A stretch of 64,000 nucleotides of DNA. Origin: UBA1738 sp045655325 (lineage in GTDB: Bacteria; Bacillota; Clostridia; UBA1381). Location of the stretch: positions 1 to 64,000 of the forward strand of contig JAZOOY010000056.1 in the NCBI GenBank assembly GCA_045655325.1. Direction: 5' to 3'. Shown piece by piece: positions 41,731 through 50,321 of this stretch. Every line of letters begins with the position of its first letter. The stretch's first letter is position 1. A program made the translations under genes and the position numbers. A model generated the notes under the pieces. The model was not told where the DNA came from. It saw only the letters and a program-made list of their open reading frames with translations, and ran no database searches.

Positions 41731-41907
41731 TCAAGAAAAAATTCTTATCAAAATATCTAATACATAAAAGATAATCAACCCCAACAGCACCCACGGCAGG
41801 CATCCTATGTCCCCAACAAAGGAATCGTCTCCGCCGTTATTTGACGTGGCAGATTCGTGCAACGCATAGTCTTTCCAGTCCACCTTACCATCGTTATTCC
41901 AGTCCAT
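41731..41907 (-). CDS. 58-aa EF-hand-like membrane protein
   Basis: MDWNNDGKVDWKDYALHES begins with the same calcium-loop-like motif as the 37354 and 39050 products. A short linker and one transmembrane helix (about 38-55, WVLLGLIIFYVLDILIRIF) follow. GGAGG is five bases before the ATG, and the gene starts 11 bases after the stop of the alpha-CTD-like gene, so the two form an operon. Confidence 0.75.
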   Translation of the reverse strand: MDWNNDGKVDWKDYALHESATSNNGGDDSFVGDIGCLPWVLLGLIIFYVLDILIRIFS

Positions 41908-41918
41908 AGTTACCTCCG

Positions 41919-42293
41919 TTATTTCATATTAAGCTCCATAATCTCCACCAAAAACTCTTTCTTTTCTGTTTCGCTCAAGGTTTCGTACCCAAGATTAATT
42001 ACCTTTCTTTTTATTTCTTTTGCCGTCTTTTCGCCAAGATTCCGAAGGCTCATAATCTTTTGTTCGTTGATTGTATCAATCAAATCACCAAGGGTGTTAA
42101 TCCCGCTTCTTTTCAAAACATTATACCCTCTGACTGACAGTGCCAGTTCCTCAACTGAAATATCACAAGCCTTTTGCGAAAATCCCAGCTTCATTTTCGC
42201 ATGCTTTCCAAATACCTTGTTTATAGTTTCTACCAAACCATACTGTGCCACCGCTCCATACAACTCGTTTACTACCATTCCTTTGCCCTCCAT
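41919..42293 (-). CDS. Stand-alone RNA polymerase alpha-CTD-like protein 2
   Basis: 124 aa. After about 40 N-terminal residues an alpha-CTD follows: ISVEELALSVRGYNVLKRSGIN, TLGDLIDTINEQKIMSLRNLGEKT and AKEIKRKVINLGY. The hinge sequence L-R-N-L-G-E-K-T is almost that of true alpha subunits. There is no alpha N-terminal domain. Either Met2 or Met7 could start translation, each with a site. It is co-transcribed with the 58-aa EF-hand-like gene. Confidence 0.78.
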   Translation of the reverse strand: MEGKGMVVNELYGAVAQYGLVETINKVFGKHAKMKLGFSQKACDISVEELALSVRGYNVLKRSGINTLGDLIDTINEQKIMSLRNLGEKTAKEIKRKVINLGYETLSETEKKEFLVEIMELNMK

Positions 42294-42373
42294 CACAATT
42301 ATCCTTTCTTACAACCTTATTTTATTACACTTGCTGTACCATTTTCCGTACAGTAGGTTGATTGTATCACAAA

Positions 42374-42438
42374 TCAAACTGTGGCATAAAAATTTTTAGA
42401 TTTTGACATACGAAAACCGAAAATTTTCCACAGTTTGA
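42374..42438. promoter_or_regulatory. Long-range inverted repeat upstream of alpha-CTD-like gene 2
   Basis: TCAAACTGTGG at 42374-42384 and CCACAGTTTGA at 42428-42438, perfect 11-bp arms with a 43-base loop, in the gap between the ADP-ribosylglycohydrolase stop and the alpha-CTD gene. A second small one, CTGTAC-cattttcc-GTACAG, lies at about 42333-42352. Confidence 0.45.
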
Positions 42439-42447
42439 AAATATATG

Positions 42448-43245
42448 TTATAATAAAAATTTACACTCAAATCTTTCCACAATGCCCAACAGCCTGTCGT
42501 CAAGGTATGACAACGCCGTTTCCTTGATATCCTCTTTTATGCCATAGTACGCCTCTGCAACCGCTCCCGTAATTGCCGCCACGGTATCGCTGTCACCGCC
42601 GATTGAAATTGCGTTTCGGATGGCATCTTCAAAACTTTCCGATTCAAAGAACGCCTGCATTGCCTGTGGTACAGTCCCCTGACAGGTTATGTCGTAATCG
42701 TAAGTCGGGCGAATTTCGTCAATGGTGAAATCTATGGTGTAATATTTTGATATGTACTGTTTTATTTCATCCACTGTTGCACCATTTCTTGCTAAAAACA
42801 CCGCTCCCGCAGTTGCCACCGCGCCTTTAATTCCTTCAGGGTGATTGTGGGATACTTCCGCCGTTGCTTTTGCTATAAGCTCTGCTTGTTCCAACGTTTT
42901 TGCATACCATCCCACAGCTGACACACGCATCGCAGAGCCATTCCCGTAACTGTTGTATGGTTTTCGCTTGTTAAGCATAATCCACATGAGGAAGTGTCCA
43001 CCGTAGCCACAGTCGGGATATTTACGCCCGATTCTGTGCATCACATCAATCAATTCTTCCTTGAACTCGTCAACATTTTCTTCGCTGATATGTTCAAATT
43101 GCATCAACGCTTCCGCTACGGCTATGGTCATAACCGAATCGTCCGTAAAGTCGCAATTCTTGTCAAACAGTTCAAAATCCTTTGTCTTGATGTTGTCAAA
43201 CTCATATATTGAACCAACTATATCTCCTGTAATCGCACCTATCAT
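42448..43245 (-). CDS. ADP-ribosylglycohydrolase (DraG/ARH3-like)
   Basis: Removes ADP-ribose from modified proteins, nucleic acids or small molecules. 265 aa, all-helical. Metal-site motifs: DFTDDSVMT (T34, D35, D36) and ISIGGDSDTVAAITGAVAEAYYG (the second Asp pair), plus NGSAMRVSAVGW. Complete active site. 12 bases after the VWA gene, probably co-transcribed, and near a macro-domain gene. An ADP-ribose-handling module is suggested. Confidence 0.9.
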   Translation of the reverse strand: MIGAITGDIVGSIYEFDNIKTKDFELFDKNCDFTDDSVMTIAVAEALMQFEHISEENVDEFKEELIDVMHRIGRKYPDCGYGGHFLMWIMLNKRKPYNSYGNGSAMRVSAVGWYAKTLEQAELIAKATAEVSHNHPEGIKGAVATAGAVFLARNGATVDEIKQYISKYYTIDFTIDEIRPTYDYDITCQGTVPQAMQAFFESESFEDAIRNAISIGGDSDTVAAITGAVAEAYYGIKEDIKETALSYLDDRLLGIVERFECKFLL

Positions 43246-43257
43246 TGCGTTTCCTCC

Positions 43258-43917
43258 TTACTTCCCTCTGCTGTTGTAGTCTTCGCTAATATCATTGCTC
43301 CATTCAGGGCAGATGGCTTCACTTGCACGAACTTTTTCAACAACTTTTGATACGGATTTGTATAAAATTTGTGTGCCAAGCTCGTCGGCATGGTAGTTTA
43401 CGGCTCTATCTTTGCATATTCCATATTGTGCTGCAGTTTCAACCGCGTCAATGTTTGCGCCAATGAATAGGAACTCCCAGCCGAATCGCTCCTTCTGGCG
43501 TTCTATCATAGCCTTCACTTTTTCGCTACTGTACTTGCGACTTGCGTTTTCCATTCCGTCAGTTGTGATTACGAATATTGTATTCTCCGGTACGTCTTCA
43601 CGTCTTGCGTACTTGTGGACATTCCCGATGTGGTGAATAGCACCGCCAAGTGCATCAATCAACGCCGTGCATCCACGAACGGTGTACTCTCTTTCGGTCA
43701 TAGGCTTTATGTCGGTAAGCTTCACTCTGTCGTGCAAAACTTCAGATACATTATCAAATAGCACTGTTGATACGTAGCACTCACCCTCTTGCTTTTTCTG
43801 CCTTTCTATCATTGCATTGAATCCGCCGATGGTGTCCGCCTCAAGCCCGGACATTGAACCACTCCTGTCCAAAATAAATACTAACTCTGTAATACCGTTT
43901 TTGATCTTTTCTTCCAT
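43258..43917 (-). CDS. VWA-domain protein (TerY-like)
   Basis: 219 aa made of one von Willebrand A domain. The MIDAS metal site is complete: DRSGSMSG (D17, S19, S21), a Thr loop (RGCTALIDALGG) and TTDGMEN. No membrane segment. Single-domain cytosolic VWA proteins of this type are linked to Ter-like stress systems in bacteria. The start is the ATG after GGAGGT; the track's longer version reads through a terminator hairpin. Pairs with the ADP-ribosylglycohydrolase gene. Confidence 0.85.
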   Translation of the reverse strand: MEEKIKNGITELVFILDRSGSMSGLEADTIGGFNAMIERQKKQEGECYVSTVLFDNVSEVLHDRVKLTDIKPMTEREYTVRGCTALIDALGGAIHHIGNVHKYARREDVPENTIFVITTDGMENASRKYSSEKVKAMIERQKERFGWEFLFIGANIDAVETAAQYGICKDRAVNYHADELGTQILYKSVSKVVEKVRASEAICPEWSNDISEDYNSRGK

Positions 43918-43937
43918 GTTAAATACCTCCAAAAAAA

Positions 43938-43977
43938 ATAATGTGATCGTTTGGCTTTTCAACCTTACAATCACATT
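43938..43977 (-). terminator. Terminator ending the 18-kb defence unit
   Basis: On the minus strand AATGTGAT...ATCACATT pair, with an inner GGTT-gaaa-AGCC stem, followed by ATTTTTTTT. It lies 44 bp after the LRR gene stop and just before the VWA ribosome site. Confidence 0.8.
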
Positions 43978-44020
43978 ATAATTCATTTTGATATTCAATT
44001 GGTCGCTCAACGGGAGACTT

Positions 44021-45016
44021 TTACTCTTGGATGTGTTTTCTTAACACCTTTTTCGTCTTTGATGGCGGGTATGGAGCGTTTTTTACTGTACATTTTTTAA
44101 CATCATAAACAACACCAAGAGATTCAATATTGTCAGGGCCAGTCGGTACTACAACCACGTCGCCCTCTTTAATGCTTTCATCATCAGTCATATATGAATA
44201 TTTGCGTGATCCGTTTTCGAATCCCACCTTGCAATAAATATACTCATCATGTTCTTGCTCCGGAATAATATCTTGCTCAACAGTGCAACCCAACGTTTTT
44301 TTAGTTGAAGAAATCTTGCTTGCTTTTTTTCTCCTCACTATTTTACCATCGACGCAATGCACAGTGTAGTCTCCTATTCCATAACTCCATTGGTATCCCT
44401 TTTCAATTGCACTCCACTCATGTTTAGTTCCATCGAAGTGTATATTTTTTAAATTTTCATTCTCTGATAGCGCATATGCATTAATTTTTTTTACAGAACT
44501 CGGAATGTATACAGTTTCCAAGCTTTGACACCTATTAACGATTGGTTCTACCACATTAATATTGGAAGGAAATGTAAACTCTTCTAAACTACTACAGCCC
44601 ATAAACGCTGAGCTCATAATCGTTCCTGAAAAGCCATCTGCAAATGTTACTTTTTTCAATTTATCACAATGTGCAAAAGCAAGCCTGTGTATAAGTGTTA
44701 CACCCTTTGAGACTATGATTGATTCTATGCCTTTCCTGCGAAATGCAATACCTGAAATCTCGTAAGATACACCATCTATCTCGTCTGGGAAGATAATATT
44801 AACATCCTCACCACTATAACCAGACAAAATAACATTCCCTGTAGAATCGCTATGTGTATGCCATATCCCATCTTTGTTTTCTTCAATTTTCTGTTCCAAA
44901 CGAGCTCTTAGCTTTTCTTTTTCCTCTTCCGACAAATCATTTATAGCATCCATAATCTGTCGTGTTATGGTTTCTTTAAACTCACTGAAATCAATAAAAC
45001 CCAAATTTATTGGCAT
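44021..45016 (-). CDS. LRR protein with C-terminal GD-box domain
   Basis: 331 aa, soluble. Helical N-terminus (FKETITRQIMDAINDLSEEEKEKL), then BspA-type repeats (VSKGVTLIHRLAFAHCDKLKKV; IPSSVKKINAYALSENENLKNI), a Lys-rich linker, and the C-terminal domain KYSYMTDDESIKEGDVVVVPTG...PYPPSKTKKVLRK shared with the 37354 product. AGGAGG precedes the ATG. It follows the macro-domain gene by 13 bases and is the last gene of the 18-kb unit. Confidence 0.75.
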   Translation of the reverse strand: MPINLGFIDFSEFKETITRQIMDAINDLSEEEKEKLRARLEQKIEENKDGIWHTHSDSTGNVILSGYSGEDVNIIFPDEIDGVSYEISGIAFRRKGIESIIVSKGVTLIHRLAFAHCDKLKKVTFADGFSGTIMSSAFMGCSSLEEFTFPSNINVVEPIVNRCQSLETVYIPSSVKKINAYALSENENLKNIHFDGTKHEWSAIEKGYQWSYGIGDYTVHCVDGKIVRRKKASKISSTKKTLGCTVEQDIIPEQEHDEYIYCKVGFENGSRKYSYMTDDESIKEGDVVVVPTGPDNIESLGVVYDVKKCTVKNAPYPPSKTKKVLRKHIQE

Positions 45017-45029
45017 ATTTCCTCCTTTG

Positions 45030-46070
45030 TTATAATGAACCCAAAAGTACCTGATCAAATTCAAACAATGCTTCGTTTATTTCAAATATATCATAAATCT
45101 CTTTTTGAATAAAATATCTGATTATTTTGTCAAAGGTGAAGCTTCGTGATAATGTTAGTCCTGCAGATGCAAGCAAATCTTGTGTTTCATCAAGATTGAG
45201 TCTCAAAGCTATTGCAAAAGCCACCGCAGTTTGCTTTGACGGCTTATATGTGTCAGGATTACACTTTATTTTAGAGAAAGTCTTCTTATCCACGTTGGCT
45301 TTTTTGTAGCCCTCAACATCAGTCATTCCTCGTGCATCAATCAAGTCAAACAGTTTATACGCAAAAGGCTTGTCCATATCGCGCATATATTCGTCCAAAG
45401 ACTTATTTATAGCACTACCTATTTGGTACTTGCGTCGTTCCAGCCTCCTGCAAGCCATATATTCATCATCTTCAACGATTGCCGATTTAGGATAAATATT
45501 TGTCTCCAGATTGTCATACTCAGCAAATGTCAGCTCATTTTCTTCTACATTTTCATCATCAATAAATTCATTAATTTCTTCAAATAGTTTCTGACTGAAC
45601 TCATAAGACTGCCTGTCGTAGACGCATAGGTATACCATCAGTTCATGGTCAAACAAAAATTCTGTTATGACCTGAACCGCAAATTTCAGTACCTGGTCTT
45701 TCGGGTATCCATAAGTTCCTGAAGATATAAGCGGAAGCGCTATGGATTCTAAACCACGTTTAACAGCAAGCTTTAAGGATTCCAGATAGCAAGACTTTAG
45801 GATAATACTTTCGCCTTCAAGTCCGCCCCGCCAGATTGGTCCTGATGTATGTATAATGTATTTTGCATCAAGGTTGTAACCACTTGTTATTTTTGCCGTA
45901 CCCAGCCCCAACGGTGCAAGTTTCGCACACTCAAGCTCAAGTAGCGGTCCTGCTCCCTTGTGCACAGCATAATCAACACCACTGTAACCAATCATCTCTT
46001 CATTGGTCGTGTTAACAATGGCGTCAACCTTCATTTTTGTTATGTCCTGACGAATTATTTGTAATGGCAA
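45030..46070 (-). CDS. Macro-domain protein with C-terminal HTH-like domain
   Basis: 346 aa. Residues 1-170 are a macro domain: DAIVNTTNEEMIGYSGVDYAVHKGAG (Asn-rich ADP-ribose loop), AKYIIHTSGPIWRGG and LISSGTYGYPKD (phosphate loop). The C-terminal 120 residues are helical and XRE-like (FSKIKCNPDTYKPSKQTAVAFAIALRLNLDETQDLL). It probably binds or hydrolyses ADP-ribose derivatives and may also bind DNA. It starts at TTG nine bases after GAGG, 23 bases after the helicase gene stop. Confidence 0.87.
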   Translation of the reverse strand: MPLQIIRQDITKMKVDAIVNTTNEEMIGYSGVDYAVHKGAGPLLELECAKLAPLGLGTAKITSGYNLDAKYIIHTSGPIWRGGLEGESIILKSCYLESLKLAVKRGLESIALPLISSGTYGYPKDQVLKFAVQVITEFLFDHELMVYLCVYDRQSYEFSQKLFEEINEFIDDENVEENELTFAEYDNLETNIYPKSAIVEDDEYMACRRLERRKYQIGSAINKSLDEYMRDMDKPFAYKLFDLIDARGMTDVEGYKKANVDKKTFSKIKCNPDTYKPSKQTAVAFAIALRLNLDETQDLLASAGLTLSRSFTFDKIIRYFIQKEIYDIFEINEALFEFDQVLLGSL

Positions 46071-46093
46071 TATAATTCACCTCTTTTTTATAA

Positions 46094-49000
46094 TTAAATA
46101 TCTGTCAATTTTGTAAAATGACCATTATTGCATTTTACATAAAGACCATACTGACTAACACCGGCATAAATATTCTTCCCGCATACCGAACATTTTGCAT
46201 TTATTTTATCCAAATACTTATTCAGCGTATGATACGATAAGAAATCGGTATTTCCACATTCAGAACACTTTAATCTGAATTTACCGTTATGAGTCATAAT
46301 TAAATCCATAGGTTCTTGACATTGCTTACATCGTTCTGTTTCATTAACGAATTTTGTTAATCCTTTGCTTGCTGATGTATCTGCTTTATCAGTCAGTTTT
46401 ATTCTTAATCCTCGCTCATCTAACCTATGTTCCAAATCACACAAAGAACTTATCATTTCATTTGTATGCTTTCCTCTTATTCTAAAAATGGAATTTTGAA
46501 TAGTTATGAACTTAAAGTCTTTATCCTTAAAGTAAAGTTCTGTTAAAGGGAATCCATACCAGGTTGTATTTCCATCAATAGAAATCAGAGAAAATGACGA
46601 ATCTTTTGACTTAAATAATAAGCCATTCCAGTTATCATCTAATTCTACAGTATCTTTTGCTTTACCGATTACTGATATTCCCTGTTTTGCCTTATCCTTT
46701 ACTGCATTAAATATTGCATCCTTATAGTTTTTATTAAGTTTATCGGTAGGAAACGTAATACCAATTCGCTTTTTTGCAGATCTTATGTCGCTTAATAATA
46801 ATTCCAATGCATCTTTTTCATCCAGCATTAGTTTAATATTTTTACCATAATCTAGGTCCTGCAAAAGTTCAGTCAGATTGTTTTGCTTAATACCAATTAC
46901 ATTATCATTGTCCTGAATATGCTCCAATAAAGAAAAATATGTATTCCTTGTTTCACTAAATTTATTATACCAAAACTTTGTGTTTGCCAGAGTGATAAAC
47001 TTGCATCTTGCTCTGGTCAGTGCAACATTTATAAGTCGCAACACAGAGCTGTTTTCATTCTTTGAAACAAGCCATCCAGGTTTTGTAAAAGGATAACTTT
47101 CTACTGCATCAAAAATAACAACATTTCGTTCTGAACCTTGGAATTGATGAACAGTTGCACAAGATACCGATGTTTTACCTTTTTCTCTATAATCTTGTAT
47201 CATTGCCCTTATCAATCTAGTTTGAGCAGCATAAGGAGTTATAATCCCCACTCGTTCTTCTTCTTTAAAATCAAGTCCACCTTGAGAGCTCTCTGCTTTT
47301 AATGCCAAGCCAAATGATAATATTGCGCTCAATATATTAAAACGAGAATTATCCGCGTTTTTTCCAGCAGCACAAAAAGTACCTGCCAGGTCAACCAAAT
47401 TCATCGCTTGATCCGCCAAAGGTTCTCTTTCCACAACATGGTTCCACTTTGTTTCAACACTGGAATGATCCTTCAGCAGTCCTTTATATATTTTCTTATT
47501 TGAAAATTTTGAAATGCGTGGATGCATTCTTCGTTGTTCATTAAGCATTACCAACCACGGATGGTTGTATATTTCACCGTGTCTGCTTATACTTAAAAAC
47601 TCAAAAATATCCTTTTGAAGTATGCCCTTTGCTTTTTCTGATTGCACAATTGGGGCAAGCTGACGAAAATCACCCACGCAAATAAATTTTTCTGTAGCAA
47701 ATGTTGCCGCACACAATAATTGTGGCACATAAGCCATACTAACTTCGTCAAACATTACAACATCATATTTCTTTGTTTCAAACATTTTATCCATATAAAT
47801 TTTTGAAACTGTTGTTGCAAGAACCTGTGCCTTTTTTGCAAGTTCTTGAGCCTCTGTTTTTAAGGTCGTGCGTATTTTTTTTAGCTGTTTTTCAACATCT
47901 TTACGTCTTGCCGCTTTTTCGTTATCGTTTTTGAATTCTAATTCGATTTTTAGTCTACGGCTTTCTTGTGAAAATTCCTCATATTGTTCTTTAATTTTCT
48001 CATGACTGTTTAACGCATAATTAAAAGCTACGCAGTTATCGTTTTTGCTAAGCTCTTCATCTCGCACAAAACCGTATCTTAATGCTTTACCCTGCCTCAA
48101 GAAATCCTCTAACCCACGTTCTGTAAATTGTTTTGATATTTGTTTAACAACATTATCTACAGAAATATTACTATGCGAAACAATGAGCACGCTTTTACCC
48201 ATAGCTACAAAATGTTCCGTAATCTGCGCCATGGTATATGTTTTTCCTGTTCCAGGAGGTCCCCATATTGCGGTAATATCATTATTTATAGCATGTGTTA
48301 TTGCTACATCTTGTCCTCTGTTAATAGAATCTATATTGACATTTTTATCGGCAAGATTAGGACCAAGTTTAAACAGTTTCCATGCAATTCTATCATTTTC
48401 ACGTATTGCTGCAATTCTATCTCTTAAGCTTTCAAGTAATTTCCAGGGTTCTACGCTAATAAATGCAGTTTGAACTGCTTCGCCAATGTTCTTGTTTAAT
48501 GATACTATTATCTGAAATCCATCACAAACTATAACATTTCCTTGTACGGTCTCCAATCCTATTATAACTGATACTGGTGCGTCATCGGATAAATATAGTT
48601 CAGATTCTAATTCAAAAGAATAGCAATATTCATTCGAATTTGGTGTTAAAAGTCGCCCATCTGTTACCTTGTGCTTTTTTCCGCCATTATTCTTGAGAAA
48701 AAACATTTCACTTGAAAGAGCTTCTACATAGTCTTGCAAATCATTATTGCTCGCTTTATGCAAATCGTCTTTTTCTATCTTTTTTTGGTCGTTCACTGCT
48801 TCATGTATTTTTTTCTGAGATTTCTCAAATATTTCTGAGAACAGATTTTCTTCATCTTCTGTCATAGCACCCACTGCAACAGACTTCAAAATTGTAGGTT
48901 TATTTCTCTCGTAAACATAAGTAACTTCAACATAATCCCCAACCTGTGTTAGAACGCAAACGATCAGCATAAAATCTTTTTTCATAAGATTTTTCTCATT

Positions 49001-49246
49001 GATGATAACTGTTTTTTTGTTGTTATCAACAAAATTAGATGGCTCCTCTATCGTTACCGTTATGTCATTTCTAAGCTTATCTATAATGCGACATTCTTTT
49101 ATAACATACTTGATTGTCTGAGGCTTTCCCGCCGAACTAATATGAATATCAATGTTGAGAAATGGTTCCACTATCGTTGTTTTTGGAACTGTCATTTTAA
49201 ACGGACAATCATTAAACGATTGTCTTATTGATCTGAAATTTCTCAT
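46094..49246 (-). CDS. Superfamily 1 helicase with zinc-ribbon C-terminus
   Basis: 1050 aa. A long N-terminal region (1-280) of unknown fold; SF1 DNA2/NAM7-like helicase from about 310: P-loop GPPGTGKT at 329-336, MFDEVSM (motif II), GDFRQLAPI (III), EQRRMHP (IV), TVHQFQGSERNVVIFD (V) and VALTRARCKFI (VI). After about residue 790 a PLD-like fold (KRIGITFPT...GISVIGKAKDTV) appears without a visible HKD motif. Two zinc ribbons end it (CKQC/CSEC and CSVC/C). Last enzyme of the restriction cluster; likely acts on invading nucleic acid. Confidence 0.85.
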   Translation of the reverse strand: MRNFRSIRQSFNDCPFKMTVPKTTIVEPFLNIDIHISSAGKPQTIKYVIKECRIIDKLRNDITVTIEEPSNFVDNNKKTVIINEKNLMKKDFMLIVCVLTQVGDYVEVTYVYERNKPTILKSVAVGAMTEDEENLFSEIFEKSQKKIHEAVNDQKKIEKDDLHKASNNDLQDYVEALSSEMFFLKNNGGKKHKVTDGRLLTPNSNEYCYSFELESELYLSDDAPVSVIIGLETVQGNVIVCDGFQIIVSLNKNIGEAVQTAFISVEPWKLLESLRDRIAAIRENDRIAWKLFKLGPNLADKNVNIDSINRGQDVAITHAINNDITAIWGPPGTGKTYTMAQITEHFVAMGKSVLIVSHSNISVDNVVKQISKQFTERGLEDFLRQGKALRYGFVRDEELSKNDNCVAFNYALNSHEKIKEQYEEFSQESRRLKIELEFKNDNEKAARRKDVEKQLKKIRTTLKTEAQELAKKAQVLATTVSKIYMDKMFETKKYDVVMFDEVSMAYVPQLLCAATFATEKFICVGDFRQLAPIVQSEKAKGILQKDIFEFLSISRHGEIYNHPWLVMLNEQRRMHPRISKFSNKKIYKGLLKDHSSVETKWNHVVEREPLADQAMNLVDLAGTFCAAGKNADNSRFNILSAILSFGLALKAESSQGGLDFKEEERVGIITPYAAQTRLIRAMIQDYREKGKTSVSCATVHQFQGSERNVVIFDAVESYPFTKPGWLVSKNENSSVLRLINVALTRARCKFITLANTKFWYNKFSETRNTYFSLLEHIQDNDNVIGIKQNNLTELLQDLDYGKNIKLMLDEKDALELLLSDIRSAKKRIGITFPTDKLNKNYKDAIFNAVKDKAKQGISVIGKAKDTVELDDNWNGLLFKSKDSSFSLISIDGNTTWYGFPLTELYFKDKDFKFITIQNSIFRIRGKHTNEMISSLCDLEHRLDERGLRIKLTDKADTSASKGLTKFVNETERCKQCQEPMDLIMTHNGKFRLKCSECGNTDFLSYHTLNKYLDKINAKCSVCGKNIYAGVSQYGLYVKCNNGHFTKLTDI

Positions 49247-49301
49247 TAGTTTCACCTCAATCAAGATTGTTTGTTTTTACCACAAATCTACGAATATATT
49301 T

Positions 49302-50321
49302 TTATCCTATAAACATATCAGCTATTACATTTAGCTGTGCAGCTATCTCTGAAAAATCACAATTCAAATCAAGTGTTTTAACACTTATTTTATTTCCGCT
49401 CATCATATATTCGTTATCCGGCTGAATCTTCTCATCAGTTCGTGCATACAAAAGCATTCCCGACACCTCTCCGCCATCAGTAGCCTTATTTTTCACATAA
49501 GTAAATATCTGATAAAGATTATTGGAATGTAGCGTATTTACATCGTACTGCACCTGTGTGGTATGACCATAATACTTTGCATCTATAATGAGCGTTTTAT
49601 TGCCATATGAAAGCATAATATCAGACTGCATAGCAGGAAGCATTGCACTAATTCCATCATCTAATGCCCATTTTATCTGTGAAGAAGATGTTTTAATCTG
49701 CGGATAATGTTTGCGATAATATTCAAGAATAAATTTCTCATATAGTCTGCACATACGTTGTTCATCTATAAACTGCATCAACTTAACAGTTCCATCTGCC
49801 GTCGTTTGCAATAGTCCTTTAATTAATAAATAGCATACAGACATTAGCATCTGGTAACTTTGATTATTCCTGTTAAATCGAAAAGTCCAATTTATCGAAT
49901 GGATATCCAATGTATTGATGTTTTTGAAATACAAAAGAAGATTTCGTATCTCCTTTTTTCTTGATTTAGGAATATCATATCTTAACAACAGCTCCATTGA
50001 CGTCTTAAGAATTTGATTCATATATGTATCCTCTGAAAACTCATCGTAGGTACATACAAGTTGCTGTTTAATAAGAGTTTGTTGCTTGATAGATTCGGTC
50101 ACATCAATCTTTCCTCGAAGGCAACTAAGTGGCTCAGTTTTCTCAACATAAGTTCTTCCTAAACCCCTCTTTATTTGAATTGATACGCCCTTTACAAGAA
50201 TAGCGGATAACAAATCTGCCGTATTTTCAAAATCTTCTGTACCACAACTTGCATACCCTTGCTCCTTCAATATTTGGAAGGCATATGCAAGCATATGGTA
50301 AATATTCTGAATTTTTATCAT
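49302..50321 (-). CDS. mcrC: McrC, nuclease subunit of McrBC-type restriction
   Basis: 339 aa. It starts MIKIQNIYHMLAYAF, contains LSCLRGKIDVTESI and IYLFDIK-like metal-site features: MQSDIMLSYGNKTLIIDAKYYG, where D and D-A-K form the PD-(D/E)XK core. In McrBC systems this subunit cuts DNA when activated by the McrB ring. It overlaps mcrB by four bases. Confidence 0.92.
   Translation of the reverse strand: MIKIQNIYHMLAYAFQILKEQGYASCGTEDFENTADLLSAILVKGVSIQIKRGLGRTYVEKTEPLSCLRGKIDVTESIKQQTLIKQQLVCTYDEFSEDTYMNQILKTSMELLLRYDIPKSRKKEIRNLLLYFKNINTLDIHSINWTFRFNRNNQSYQMLMSVCYLLIKGLLQTTADGTVKLMQFIDEQRMCRLYEKFILEYYRKHYPQIKTSSSQIKWALDDGISAMLPAMQSDIMLSYGNKTLIIDAKYYGHTTQVQYDVNTLHSNNLYQIFTYVKNKATDGGEVSGMLLYARTDEKIQPDNEYMMSGNKISVKTLDLNCDFSEIAAQLNVIADMFIG

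Noticed and set aside
43918..44010. N-terminal extension of the VWA protein
   Set aside because: The extension reads through the terminator hairpin and lacks a ribosome site; the ATG at 43917 has GGAGGT.
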